From contig NZ_JALJWR010000001.1 in NCBI RefSeq assembly GCF_024169315.1, forward strand, positions 5,010,501-5,074,500: DNA of 64,000 nt, in the 5' to 3' direction. Below, piece after piece: positions 9,242-17,599 of the stretch; position 1 is the first letter of the stretch; each line of letters starts with the position of its first letter. The DNA comes from Pseudomonas migulae. Its GTDB lineage: Bacteria > Pseudomonadota > Gammaproteobacteria > Pseudomonadales > Pseudomonadaceae. The notes below the pieces were generated by a model. It did not search any database. It saw only the letters and a list, made by a program, of their open reading frames with translations, and had not been told where the DNA came from. A program made the translations under genes and the position numbers.

Positions 9242-9445
9242 TTACCTGTAGGTGCCGCCTTCTGTGGCTCCTACAGGATTCAGTGTCATCAGCTTCCCTG
9301 CTCTCAAATTATCGATCGATTTGAGCAGACGTTCTGCATTGAATTTAGAACTTAGAAGGTAGGCGGTTTCATCGGTTGCCTTGGAGTGAGTCGCAGCCCT
9401 TTCTCCGAGGCGTTCGCGATTCATTGATTGGCGGATGGCTCGCAT
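9242..9445 (-). pseudogene. Remnant of a Phd/YefM-type antitoxin gene
   Basis: The 67-codon frame keeps the two ends of a YefM-type antitoxin but not the middle. It opens like the family (MRAIRQSMNRERLGE) and then jumps to the C-terminal helix signature ETAYLLSS-NAERLLKSIDNLRAGK. The central strand and the segment with the usual LMS-EEY motif are missing, and the sequence after RAGK no longer matches the family tail. A ribosome site (GGGGA) remains. No RelE/YoeB-type toxin lies beside it; the next gene is a P-loop ATPase. It probably decayed after loss of the toxin. The assignment rests on motif recall, and a small intact protein is possible. Confidence 0.5.
9245..9278. repeat. Degenerate hairpin repeat
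   Basis: CCTGTAGG and CCTACAGG flank a 17-base spacer just after the aminotransferase gene and overlap the tail of the antitoxin remnant. It looks like a worn REP element or terminator without a clear U-run. Confidence 0.4.
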
Positions 9446-9527
9446 GGTGTTCCCCGATTTCAAGAGCCATCAGTATCCATCGACTAACTGAAAGACGTTT
9501 CCGTGAACGATGTAATCCGCGTCCGAT

Positions 9528-10052
9528 TCAAACGCCATCTTTCGGCCGCTTCAGGATTTTCACGAATGCCGTGATCTCATTCCCATTCATCAGTTTGATT
9601 TTCGAACCTGCGAAAGCTTCGTACAGCTGCTGATGCGCCAAAAAACCACTGGAGTCTTCGCGGTCACGATAGCTGCCGGCCCACGCCAGCAGCGCCATCA
9701 ACAACTCGTCATCCTCCGGTTTGTGTTCTCGCTGGCGAATATTAGCGACGCAATGTTGATCATCAACACACAACCAGATCAACGCGGTAGCGCGGTGGAT
9801 AAGTTCGCTGGCGATCCAGCCGTAAACACCCTCGATCACCCAGCGCTCTTCATCTGCGGCGATCCGCGCCATGCCCAATGCTTCGGCGCGTGGACGAGAG
9901 ATGCTGTGTTCGTCAGACAGCCAGTGGATCGAATCGAGATCGATCCACGGTAATCGCAGGTGTTCAGCCAAGCGCTCGGCCAGCCAGCTCTTGCCCGAGC
10001 CGGAGTTGCCGATGATCAGCGTTCGAGTGAGATTCACAAGCGTCACCGTCAA
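9528..10052 (-). CDS. Small P-loop ATPase, adenylate-kinase-like
   Basis: A cytosolic protein of up to 174 residues with a Walker A loop in IIGNSGSGKSWLAERLA near the N terminus, then LPWIDLDSIHW and RWVIEGVYG, as in the DNA topology modulation (FlaR) and adenylate-kinase-like group. The substrate is unknown; nucleotide or small-molecule phosphorylation is the family expectation. The start is uncertain: TTG at 10052 gives the longest form, with GTG codons at 10046 and 10037 as alternatives. It stands alone between the antitoxin remnant and the phosphatase gene. Confidence 0.75.
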   Translation of the reverse strand: MTVTLVNLTRTLIIGNSGSGKSWLAERLAEHLRLPWIDLDSIHWLSDEHSISRPRAEALGMARIAADEERWVIEGVYGWIASELIHRATALIWLCVDDQHCVANIRQREHKPEDDELLMALLAWAGSYRDREDSSGFLAHQQLYEAFAGSKIKLMNGNEITAFVKILKRPKDGV

Positions 10053-10056
10053 GTCA

Positions 10057-10082
10057 GATCGTTCCCACGCGTGGGAACGATC
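10057..10082. repeat. 26-bp perfect palindrome of the GTTCCCACGC family
   Basis: The sequence around GTTCCCACGCGTGGGAAC reads the same on both strands for 26 bases, with GATC at each end. It lies in the 50-base gap between the ATPase and phosphatase genes. Fluorescent pseudomonads carry many longer copies with an inner CTCTG loop; this copy has lost the loop. It might also help end transcription, but no T-run is present. Confidence 0.75.
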
Positions 10083-10100
10083 ATCAGTGAGCGAGCACCT

Positions 10101-12023
10101 TCAATCCTCAGTCTTCGGCGCCACCATCCGTGTCTTCGGCGAACCATCCGAGTTGTGTTGAAAAATCTCCTGCGGCTGCCCTTTTTCATTAAAGAACACC
10201 TGCCCGATCCCCGCCGAATTCCACAGCCGTTCACCCGCCTCGGCGTGCTCCGGAACATACGGCACGATGCGCATCCGCCGGCGTTTGGTCAGCCAGTTCA
10301 ATGGCGAGCGCGGGGAATAGAGCCAGCGATTGAGCCGGTCGAACCACTCAAGCAGCGCCGGTGGAAATTCGTTCTTGATGCCGCTGCTGGTGATCTGCCA
10401 GATCCTCGGGCCGGCCGTGCGGTGTCGGATAAAGACTTCATAGACGAAGGAATAATGCACATCGCCTGACAGCACCACGTAGTTACCCGGTGTACGCGAG
10501 TGTCGGAAAATGTTCAGGATCACCTGCGCCGCGCCGCGATGGGCCATCCAGTTCTCGGCGTCCACCAGCAGGGGATAACCGAACCAGCTGAACACCCGTT
10601 GCACGGTTTCGATCAGCTTCACGCCGAACACCGGAGCCGGTGAAACGATGATCGCCGAAGGGTGATCGAGCAATTCCTGTTGCAGTTCGCTCAGGGCTTC
10701 CCAGTCCAACAGACCCGACGGTTGCTTGAGCGTCATCTCACTGCGCCAGCGCCGGGTGCGGGTGTCGAGCACCACCATCGCCGGAGTGGTCGGCAGCACG
10801 TAATGCCAGTGCTGAAACTTCAACAACTCATCGATCAAAGCGTCCTGCACCGGACTGTCGAGATAGCCATCGTCCCCGGTCGCGCTAAAACCGTCCGTCT
10901 TCTCCAGCAACGCACCGAACGCATCCGGATTGTTGCCCCAGCCCTGGCACAACATATAGGCAATCAGCGCGTTGCCGATGATGCGCTTGGAGAACGGATG
11001 GCCGTAGGCCGTTTCCTCCCATTGCGCGGAAAGATTCCAGTCATCGGTAATATCGTGGTCGTCGAAAATCATCAGGCACGGCAGATGCGCGAAGGCTCGT
11101 GCAACACCGCCAAGGCCAGCCTTGAAATCATCGATACGCGTCTGCTCCAGCGCATAACGCTCGCGCCGTTCGGGAATCAGTTTTGGCGGTTTTGGCGCGA
11201 TCAGCGTCCAGGGTGTCGGCGACCACACCAGCAGGTACATGGCCATGACTTCAGCGAACGTCACCAGATGATTGTCGGCACTGCTGCTGGTGAAAATCGG
11301 CTTACGAGCACCGCCGAAAAATCGCTCGCGCAGGGTTTCGTTGCTCTGCAGCGCTGGTAACAAATCCGCACGGTGGTAGTAGCTGGCTTCATGCTGATAG
11401 AGCTTGGCGCTGTCACTGACCACCGCGCCTTCGAGGTGTTCGCCGAACAACCCCAGACGTGCGATCAAGGCGTGAATAGCGCGCAGCATAGGCCCCGCGA
11501 CGTCATCGGCATACACCTGATCGCCGCTCATCATCAGCAGCGCCGGGCGTTCCGTTGCTTCATGTTCCGACGCCAGCAAGCGATCAACGCAAAGCAAGCC
11601 ATCGGCGGCGGGATAGTGCGGTTTGCGGCAGGAGCCATGCAGCAGCTGATCGATCCGGGAACGCAAAACAAAATTCGGGCGGCGTGCTTCGCCATACAGC
11701 AGATGCGGCGCCCAGTCGGCGATGCCCGTTGCGGCGTCATCTATCAGCAGGTCGTACTCGATCAGCGTGTCGCAGGGCAGGGCGGTGTCCAGTGGCACAT
11801 CGATCAAATGGATAAAGGCATGGAGGCCAATCGGGATGACCGTGCACTGCCCGGCGTTCAAGGGAATATCGCCGATGCCCGCCAGGCGTAATGTCAGCGA
11901 CAGCGATCGGGTTCCTACCAGCCAAAGCACCAGGCGCGTCGGCTCCAGGCGCCGCAGCATGGGGCCGACGAGGACGGGTGGCAATGGGGTTTGATGGTCA
12001 GGCAATGGCTGCGGTTCGGACAT
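10101..12023 (-). CDS. PhoD-like metallophosphatase family protein
   Basis: A 640-residue protein of the PhoD-like (alkaline phosphatase D related) metallophosphatase group. Metal-ligand motifs are visible in order: MMSGDQVYADD, MIFDDHDITDDW and VVLSGDVHYSFVYE. There is no Tat or Sec signal at the N terminus, unlike secreted PhoD, so it is probably cytosolic. The long N-terminal beta region before the first motif is common in this bacterial subgroup. The substrate is unknown; family members cleave phosphodiesters or phosphomonoesters. It is a single gene with no operon partner. Confidence 0.82.
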   Translation of the reverse strand: MSEPQPLPDHQTPLPPVLVGPMLRRLEPTRLVLWLVGTRSLSLTLRLAGIGDIPLNAGQCTVIPIGLHAFIHLIDVPLDTALPCDTLIEYDLLIDDAATGIADWAPHLLYGEARRPNFVLRSRIDQLLHGSCRKPHYPAADGLLCVDRLLASEHEATERPALLMMSGDQVYADDVAGPMLRAIHALIARLGLFGEHLEGAVVSDSAKLYQHEASYYHRADLLPALQSNETLRERFFGGARKPIFTSSSADNHLVTFAEVMAMYLLVWSPTPWTLIAPKPPKLIPERRERYALEQTRIDDFKAGLGGVARAFAHLPCLMIFDDHDITDDWNLSAQWEETAYGHPFSKRIIGNALIAYMLCQGWGNNPDAFGALLEKTDGFSATGDDGYLDSPVQDALIDELLKFQHWHYVLPTTPAMVVLDTRTRRWRSEMTLKQPSGLLDWEALSELQQELLDHPSAIIVSPAPVFGVKLIETVQRVFSWFGYPLLVDAENWMAHRGAAQVILNIFRHSRTPGNYVVLSGDVHYSFVYEVFIRHRTAGPRIWQITSSGIKNEFPPALLEWFDRLNRWLYSPRSPLNWLTKRRRMRIVPYVPEHAEAGERLWNSAGIGQVFFNEKGQPQEIFQHNSDGSPKTRMVAPKTED

Positions 12024-12278
12024 CCGGGGTCAAGGCTCTTGGCGCGTAGGGGGGTGATGATAACGCAGGTGGTCAGGGTTGCCTGTTAAGCATTGTGCGT
12101 CTTGTACTCTTTGGGATGGATATGGCCAGATCGAATCGAATACATTTGAAATAGACTGAAATAAGATGGTGAAGAAATCTTCATGAAAGAGCGAAAATTG
12201 ATAGAGTGATAGTGTGTTTGGTTTTTAGGCTTTGAGTTCAATAGTTAATATTTATAATGGTTTTTGAGGTGGTTGGGA

Positions 12279-12761
12279 ATGAACATGTCAGGCATTAATA
12301 TTTCGTCGCCTTCAATAGTGGCTACTAGTAAAGAGGCTGATTTTTCAGGGAAAGTATTCTGTCTTGTAGCTAAATTGGAAACAGTGCAGCAAAGTGCATC
12401 CAGATTAATCGTGGATTTAAAGAGTCAGGGGCTGTCGGACTCCGAGAAAACCTCCTTAATAAAGGACTCCGCCCCGCAACTTGACAGATTGGCTAATGGG
12501 ATAGCGTCGATTGGCGCTCATAAATTGAGTTTGCAAGGGAGTGCCTATAAAAATTCCGAAAATTATGCTCGTGGATTGGATTCTATGTCTAATCAAATAA
12601 AGGCAAGTTACGATGAGTTGAAAGTACTAAGTAATATGTGTGTTGCAAGTTTGCCTGCTGATTCACGATTGGCTGAGGTAGCAGTTCAGGAGTTCAACGC
12701 ATCTAAAGCTGATGAAGGTAAAGAAAAGAAATCAGTCACTTTTGCTTGGTGGACGAAGTAG
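12279..12761 (+). CDS. Hypothetical protein in AT-rich DNA
   Basis: A 160-residue protein with no recognised domain. It is mostly helical and polar, rich in Ser, Lys and Ala, without signal or membrane segment, and ends in an aromatic patch (FAWWTK). Codon use and the 200-base upstream stretch are clearly more AT-rich than the neighbours, which points to recent transfer. The ATG at 12279 follows GAGGTGG; a TTG at 12264 is less likely. A strong terminator follows at 12779. A secreted effector or phage-derived protein would be possible, but nothing visible proves it. Confidence 0.65.
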   Translation: MNMSGINISSPSIVATSKEADFSGKVFCLVAKLETVQQSASRLIVDLKSQGLSDSEKTSLIKDSAPQLDRLANGIASIGAHKLSLQGSAYKNSENYARGLDSMSNQIKASYDELKVLSNMCVASLPADSRLAEVAVQEFNASKADEGKEKKSVTFAWWTK

Positions 12762-12778
12762 TAAGTTTAAGTGGGCTG

Positions 12779-12808
12779 CTTGGTGATCGCAAGATCACCA
12801 AGTTTTTC
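12779..12808 (+). terminator. Rho-independent terminator
   Basis: A perfect 10-bp stem (CTTGGTGATC / GATCACCAAG) with a GCAA loop is followed by TTTTTC, 18 bases after the stop of the AT-rich hypothetical gene. Confidence 0.9.
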
Positions 12809-12952
12809 GAATTGATAGGCCCGTTACAACGCTTTTTATCATGCATATTATTTTCCAATTCAGCCCCCGACAATTTATTCGCCCGATAAACCAGAAACGG
12901 TTCTCTCCAGGCCCACTGACAGCGGTGCGCAGTCGAACGCGGACCGGGCGGC

Positions 12953-13675
12953 ATGCAACTGACCCCCAAGGCGCAGGCCATGCGCGGGCTGTTGAAGCAG
13001 ATTCTGGGCTCGGTCAGCACCCTCGTCGGTGCCGCCAGTGCCGAGCTGAGCACCCTGCGCCAGACCGTGCGCATCGTCATGGCCGACTTCCCGGCAATCG
13101 TCATCGCCCAGCGATTGCACCATCGGCTGGCGGAACTGGCGCCGGGCATCGACCTGGTGATCCAACCCTGGCAGGGCGGTGAGGCGGCACAGGAAAGTTT
13201 GAGTCGCGGCCAAAGCGATCTGGCCATGTCGGTGTTCCCGCCCCTCGGCCCGGACTTCACCCGACGCCTGCTATTGCACGAGCATTTCGTGGTGGCGATG
13301 CGAAGCGGACACCCAGCAATCAAGGACTTCAATCTCGACCGCTGGCTAAGTTATCCACATGTGTTGGTGTCCGGGCGCGGCGCAACCTGGGGTCCGCTCG
13401 ATGAACAGTTGAAGGGCCAAGGGCTGTCGCGACGGGTCGGAATCGTCGTGCCGAGCTTTGTCATGGTTCCGGATCTGCTGCTGGGCTCGGACCTGATTGC
13501 GATGCTGCCGAGCCAGTGCCTGTCGATGCCGATGGCCAATGCGCTGCACACCGTGGAACCGCCGATAGAGGTGGAGGGTTTTGCATTGCATCTGGCCTGG
13601 CATAAACGACGCGATGAAGACGCGGCGGTGCAATGTGTAGCGCGGGTGCTGGAGGCGGTGATAGCTGCTGACTGA
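12953..13675 (+). pseudogene. LysR regulator lacking its DNA-binding domain
   Basis: The frame from MQLTPKAQAMRGLL to the stop is the linker helix and complete ligand-binding half of a LysR regulator of the NodD/LinR kind. The N-terminal winged helix of about 60 residues is gone. Just upstream, the bases still encode a trace of the usual PLFVRTGRG linker (VRSRTRTGR), but in a different frame. A deletion beginning near 12910 plus a frameshift has therefore removed the DNA-binding domain. A separate effector-binding protein from this frame is possible but unlikely. Confidence 0.75.
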
Positions 13676-13901
13676 CATCCGCCTCGCCATTGGCGACCAA
13701 CCAGCGAAACACCTCGCTCACTGACACCGTATGGCTGCGCTCGATCCAGCGCACTACGGCCGGGCCGTAGTGTTCGGTGTAACGAGTGAGCACCAGTTGG
13801 CGGCAATCTGCCGACAGGCGCAGGGTGATTTCCCGGCAGTGCAGATTGGCCTCGGCGTCACGGGTCATCCGTTGTTGAAGAATCAGTCCTTCAGAAACCA
13901 T
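13461..13901 (-). CDS. Small hypothetical protein coupled to the MlaA-like gene, possibly with a run-on tail
   Basis: The ATG at 13901 overlaps the end of the MlaA-like gene by 11 bases and has AGGAG upstream, so it is translated as the second gene of that operon. About the first 75 residues (through SVSEVFRWLVANGE) look like a compact helical protein. From about 13675 the frame runs antisense to the LysR pseudogene and turns into proline- and alanine-rich sequence, which suggests the native stop was lost in the same deletion. No family is recognised. Confidence 0.5.
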   Translation of the reverse strand: MVSEGLILQQRMTRDAEANLHCREITLRLSADCRQLVLTRYTEHYGPAVVRWIERSHTVSVSEVFRWLVANGEADVSQQLSPPPAPALHIAPPRLHRVVYARPDAMQNPPPLSAVPRCAAHWPSASTGTGSAASQSGPSPAADPEP

Positions 13902-14682
13902 CGGCGGGTGCTCCTGTGCATTGAGGCTTGGTGTTGTCGGGCGAGCCTTGTTTGCCATCGGCCACGTAAGCCGCACGATGCTCCGCCACCACGTTGCGCA
14001 ACGCGCTGTAATAGTCCGGCAGTTTTTGCAGGCTGTCGGTCAGCGGCAAGGCTTCGGCTCGACCGTCGACGATGCCGCCGACCGTGTTGATCGTCGACAA
14101 GGTGTCGACGGTGTCGCTATTGCTGCCGAACGGATCGACGACGAAACTGAGCACGCGCCCGGCCGCATCGCGGCTGTTGGACGTGCCGAACAACGGCAAC
14201 TCGACGATCGGGCCGTTGCCGATGCCCCACACGCCGAAGGTCTGCCCGAAGTCGGCGTCGTGGCGCGGGATGCCGACCTTGCCGGAAACGTCGATCAAGC
14301 CCACTACGCCCACCGTTGTGTTCAGCACGAAACGCCCCAGGGTATTGACCGAGCGCCGCGGGTTGCCTTGCAGCACGTCATTGATGAACACCTTGGGCTC
14401 ACCGAAGTTCTCCACGAAGTTATGCACACCCGTCTGGAAAAAGTCCGGCAAGTAGCGATAGCCGCGAGCGACCGGTGCCAGGGCGTAGTCATCCACCACC
14501 CGGTTAAACGCAAAGACCCCGCGATTGAACGGTTCCGCCGGGTCGTTCACCGAATAGGCAATGTCGGCGCAACTCACTTGGGCGGTGGACGACGGTTGGC
14601 TGCTGCAACCGGCCAACCCGGCGGCCAGCACGGCAATCGAGGTGTGGCGGGCCAGCCAGGGAGCACATTTGAAAGGCAACAT
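13891..14682 (-). CDS. MlaA (VacJ) family lipoprotein
   Basis: A 263-residue outer-membrane lipoprotein. The signal ends at the lipobox LAGC (lipidated Cys near residue 26). The body has the MlaA hallmarks DPAEPFNRGVFAFN, NFVENFGEPKVFINDVLQGN, LGRFVLNTTVGVVGLIDV and DFGQTFGVWGIGNGPIVELPLFG. MlaA removes misplaced phospholipids from the outer leaflet with OmpC/OmpF and hands them to MlaC. The gene is away from any mlaBCDEF cluster, so it is probably a paralogue. It is divergent from a two-component pair at 14848. Confidence 0.87.
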   Translation of the reverse strand: MLPFKCAPWLARHTSIAVLAAGLAGCSSQPSSTAQVSCADIAYSVNDPAEPFNRGVFAFNRVVDDYALAPVARGYRYLPDFFQTGVHNFVENFGEPKVFINDVLQGNPRRSVNTLGRFVLNTTVGVVGLIDVSGKVGIPRHDADFGQTFGVWGIGNGPIVELPLFGTSNSRDAAGRVLSFVVDPFGSNSDTVDTLSTINTVGGIVDGRAEALPLTDSLQKLPDYYSALRNVVAEHRAAYVADGKQGSPDNTKPQCTGAPADGF

Positions 14683-14847
14683 GGACGCGAGTCTCGGGAG
14701 GAATTCGCGGTGATGCTGGGCCCAGAGCCTTGCGCAAAGATGTCCGCTTTATTGCGCCGCTGTCGTTTTATTGCAGGATTGAAATATATGACGCGCTGCC
14801 GCGAATGGTTTTAGATGGCGGTTCCATTCGCTCTTAAGTGACCTTCG

Positions 14848-15558
14848 GTGAACAGCCTGTTAATTGTCGATGACGACCTCGAAGTCCTCGATCTGCTGAA
14901 AAAATTCTTCGTCCAGCACGGCTACAGCGTCGAGGTCGCCACCGACGGCGCGTCGCTGTGGACGGCCATCGAGCGCCAGGCGCCAGACCTGATCATCCTC
15001 GACGTGATGTTGCCCGGCGACAGCGGGCTGATCCTGTGTCAGCAATTGCGAATCCGCCACGCGATACCGGTGATCATGCTCACCGCCATGGGCGAACTCA
15101 GTGATCGGGTGGTCGGCCTCGAGCTGGGCGCCGATGATTACCTGACCAAACCCTTCGACGCCCGTGAATTGTTAGCCCGGGTCCGCGCCGTGCTGCGCCG
15201 CGTGGACGACCGCCGTTCGCTGACACAGGAACGCCCACGGCCGTTGATCGACTTCGCCGACTGGCACCTCGACGTCACCCGCCGTGAACTGCGCTCGCCG
15301 GACAACGTGATGATTCCGCTCTCGGCCGGTGAGTTTGATTTGCTGCTGGTCTTCGTCGAACACCCGCAACGCATCCTCACCCGTGAACAACTGCTGGACC
15401 TGGCGCGCGGGCACTGCCACGACGCGTTCGATCGCAGCATCGATGTGCAAGTCAGCCGCCTGCGACGCAAACTCGAGTCCGACACCAAGCGCCCGGCGAT
15501 GATTCGCACCGTGCGTAATGGCGGTTACCTGTTCACCCCCAGCGTGACGCGGCGATGA
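14848..15558 (+). CDS. OmpR-family response regulator (second pair)
   Basis: A 236-residue regulator with a receiver domain (LLIVDDD, phospho-acceptor in LIILDVMLPGD, lysine in DDYLTKPFD) and a C-terminal winged helix (LSAGEFDLLLVFVEHPQR, then VRNGGYLFTP). The start is GTG at 14848. The stop overlaps the kinase ATG as ATGA. Divergent placement from the MlaA-like operon suggests that operon as a target, which is inference from position. Confidence 0.9.
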   Translation: MNSLLIVDDDLEVLDLLKKFFVQHGYSVEVATDGASLWTAIERQAPDLIILDVMLPGDSGLILCQQLRIRHAIPVIMLTAMGELSDRVVGLELGADDYLTKPFDARELLARVRAVLRRVDDRRSLTQERPRPLIDFADWHLDVTRRELRSPDNVMIPLSAGEFDLLLVFVEHPQRILTREQLLDLARGHCHDAFDRSIDVQVSRLRRKLESDTKRPAMIRTVRNGGYLFTPSVTRR

Positions 15559-16898
15559 GCTGGCTGAAGCGGATTCGCCGCGACACGGTGGCGCGCTGGA
15601 TCGCGTTGACGATCATCCTCGCCATGCTCATTTCACTGGCGCTGAACGGCCTGTTTATCCAACTCGCTGGCGTCTGGGCGCGGCCGCCGTTGATCGAAAC
15701 CGGCTTGCTGGAAAAAGCGGCGGCCGTCACCCGCGTCATCGATGCCGCTCCGGCATCACTTCGTGGCCAGTTGGCCAAGGCGGCTACCGAAGACGGCTTC
15801 GTGGTCAGTTGGCACCTTGATCGACATGGTCTCAACGTACCGCCCGTGGACGATCCGATCTCCGAAGAGGGCTCGAGAATCCTTCAGCCATTGCTCAAAT
15901 CGGCCGGTGGCCGCGTCGAAGCCTATGAGCCCAGCGACTGGCCCGAGCACTCGGCGGACGCCCGCTACATGCTGCTGATCGAGCTGTCCGACGCCTCGTG
16001 GCTGTTGTTCTCGCCCCCCACACGCAGTTGGGGCCTCGACGATACGCCGCGCTACCTGATCGTCATTCTGCTGGCGCTGATTTCCACGGCCCTGGTCGCA
16101 CTGATCGCCACCCGCCGTCTCGCCACGCCGCTGCAACACTTCACCGACGGCGCCCGCCGCTTCGGCGCGGACTTCCGCGCCCCGCCCATCGAACCGCTGG
16201 GCCCCCAGGAAATTCGCCAGGCGATCCTCGCGTTCAACGCCATGCAGGCGCAGCTGCAACACTTTATTCGCGACCGTACGCAAATGCTCGCCGCCATCTC
16301 CCATGACCTGCGCGCACCGTTGACGCGGATGCGTTTGCGCGGGGAGTTCATTGAGGATGCCGAGCAACAGCAGCGACTGTTTCGCGACGTGGATGAAATG
16401 CAGGCGATGATCAATTCGGCGCTGGAATTCTTTCGCGATGATGCGCGGCTTGAACCGGCGACCCAGTTTGATCTGGCGGAACTGCTGCAAACCTTGCTGG
16501 ACGATTACCGGGATCAAGGGGTCGAGATTGCCTTCAACGGGCCGTTGCGGCTGGTGTATTTCGGGCGGCCGTTGGGGCTGAAGCGGGTGATGACGAACTT
16601 GCTGGATAACGCGATCAAGTATGGAAGCGAGCCGGTGATTGAACTGATGCCTGATGCTGGAGAAGTGCGGATCAAGGTACTGGATCGTGGGCCGGGAATT
16701 CCGCAGGCCAGCCTTGAACAAGTGTTCGCGCCGTTCTTTCGCATGGAAGGATCGCGTAACAAAAGTACCGGTGGCGTTGGGCTAGGGTTATCAGCGGCGC
16801 GGGCTATTGTGTTGGAGCACGGTGGGGAGTTAACGCTGCGTAATCGGTCGAAGGGCGGGCTGGAAGCGTTGGTGGTGTTGCCGGTGCAGGTGGGGTAG
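15555..16898 (+). CDS. Two-component sensor histidine kinase (second pair)
   Basis: A 447-residue inner-membrane kinase. Membrane segments lie near residues 15-38 and 165-187, with a small periplasmic domain between. HAMP follows, then the H-box AAISHDLRAPLTRMR (EnvZ-like) and the ATPase domain (NLLDNAIKYG, DRGPGIP, GGVGLGLSAARAI). The EnvZ/RstB style fits the OmpR-type partner encoded just upstream. The gene stands at the end of a two-gene operon. Confidence 0.9.
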   Translation: MSWLKRIRRDTVARWIALTIILAMLISLALNGLFIQLAGVWARPPLIETGLLEKAAAVTRVIDAAPASLRGQLAKAATEDGFVVSWHLDRHGLNVPPVDDPISEEGSRILQPLLKSAGGRVEAYEPSDWPEHSADARYMLLIELSDASWLLFSPPTRSWGLDDTPRYLIVILLALISTALVALIATRRLATPLQHFTDGARRFGADFRAPPIEPLGPQEIRQAILAFNAMQAQLQHFIRDRTQMLAAISHDLRAPLTRMRLRGEFIEDAEQQQRLFRDVDEMQAMINSALEFFRDDARLEPATQFDLAELLQTLLDDYRDQGVEIAFNGPLRLVYFGRPLGLKRVMTNLLDNAIKYGSEPVIELMPDAGEVRIKVLDRGPGIPQASLEQVFAPFFRMEGSRNKSTGGVGLGLSAARAIVLEHGGELTLRNRSKGGLEALVVLPVQVG

Positions 16899-17012
16899 GC
16901 AAAGGTTATCCAATCGCCTTCGGTCACCTCGTGAGTGAAGGCTCTATGCCATCACTTTTTCGTCTGCTAAGGTTCTTGCGCATAAATGGATCCACATCTC
17001 ATGGAGTAGAAG

Positions 17013-17465
17013 ATGTTCAAGTCTCTTACGGATAAAGCGAGAGCACTGTCAGGCGGGATCGCTGACAAGGCCATGGCAGCCAAAGACAATGTGTCCGGCA
17101 ATTTTTCAGCAGGCACATCGAAAGCCTCGGAGTTTTTGGACAATAACTGGGGCAAGGTCGAAAACGTTCTGGTCAATGGCCTGCTGACGGTCACGGAAGA
17201 AAAGCTCAAGGATGATGAGGTCTTCATCATGTTGGTCGAAAAAGCTTATGAAATGCTGCCAACGCCTGTCCGTTTGATTCTCTCTCGTACGACATTCATC
17301 AATCACACCCTGACCCATCGCGAAAGCCTGGTCGCCAAGCTGCAGGAGAAAAGAGCTCTGCGTTTGCTCAACGAAGGTGTGTTGACCAATCAGGCGTTGC
17401 TCATTGATGACGGGCGTGTGATCGAGTCTGTTGAAACCCGCGCTATCGTTGTTGCCAAGGTCTGA
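17013..17465 (+). CDS. Hypothetical protein, helical
   Basis: A 150-residue cytosolic protein with GGAGTAGAAG upstream. The first 45 residues are Ala/Lys/Ser-rich and probably amphipathic helix; the remainder (from NNWGKVENVLVNGLL) reads as a compact helical domain. No known family was recognised. The next gene, the helicase-nuclease, follows by 134 bases on the same strand, but no shared operon signal is visible. Confidence 0.7.
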   Translation: MFKSLTDKARALSGGIADKAMAAKDNVSGNFSAGTSKASEFLDNNWGKVENVLVNGLLTVTEEKLKDDEVFIMLVEKAYEMLPTPVRLILSRTTFINHTLTHRESLVAKLQEKRALRLLNEGVLTNQALLIDDGRVIESVETRAIVVAKV

Positions 17466-17599
17466 TTGAACGGGGCAGAGCCTGCCTGCGCATGATGGAT
17501 TCCCCAGCCAGTGGGCTTGCGATGAACGCATGGCCTATTTCCGGTAATGCCTGGCCATACACAGTGGCATCAGGTGCACGACACGACTGAATCAGGACG

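Noticed and set aside
9528..10052. Toxin partner for the antitoxin remnant
   Set aside because: The protein is a P-loop ATPase, without RelE/YoeB features and not overlapping the antitoxin frame.
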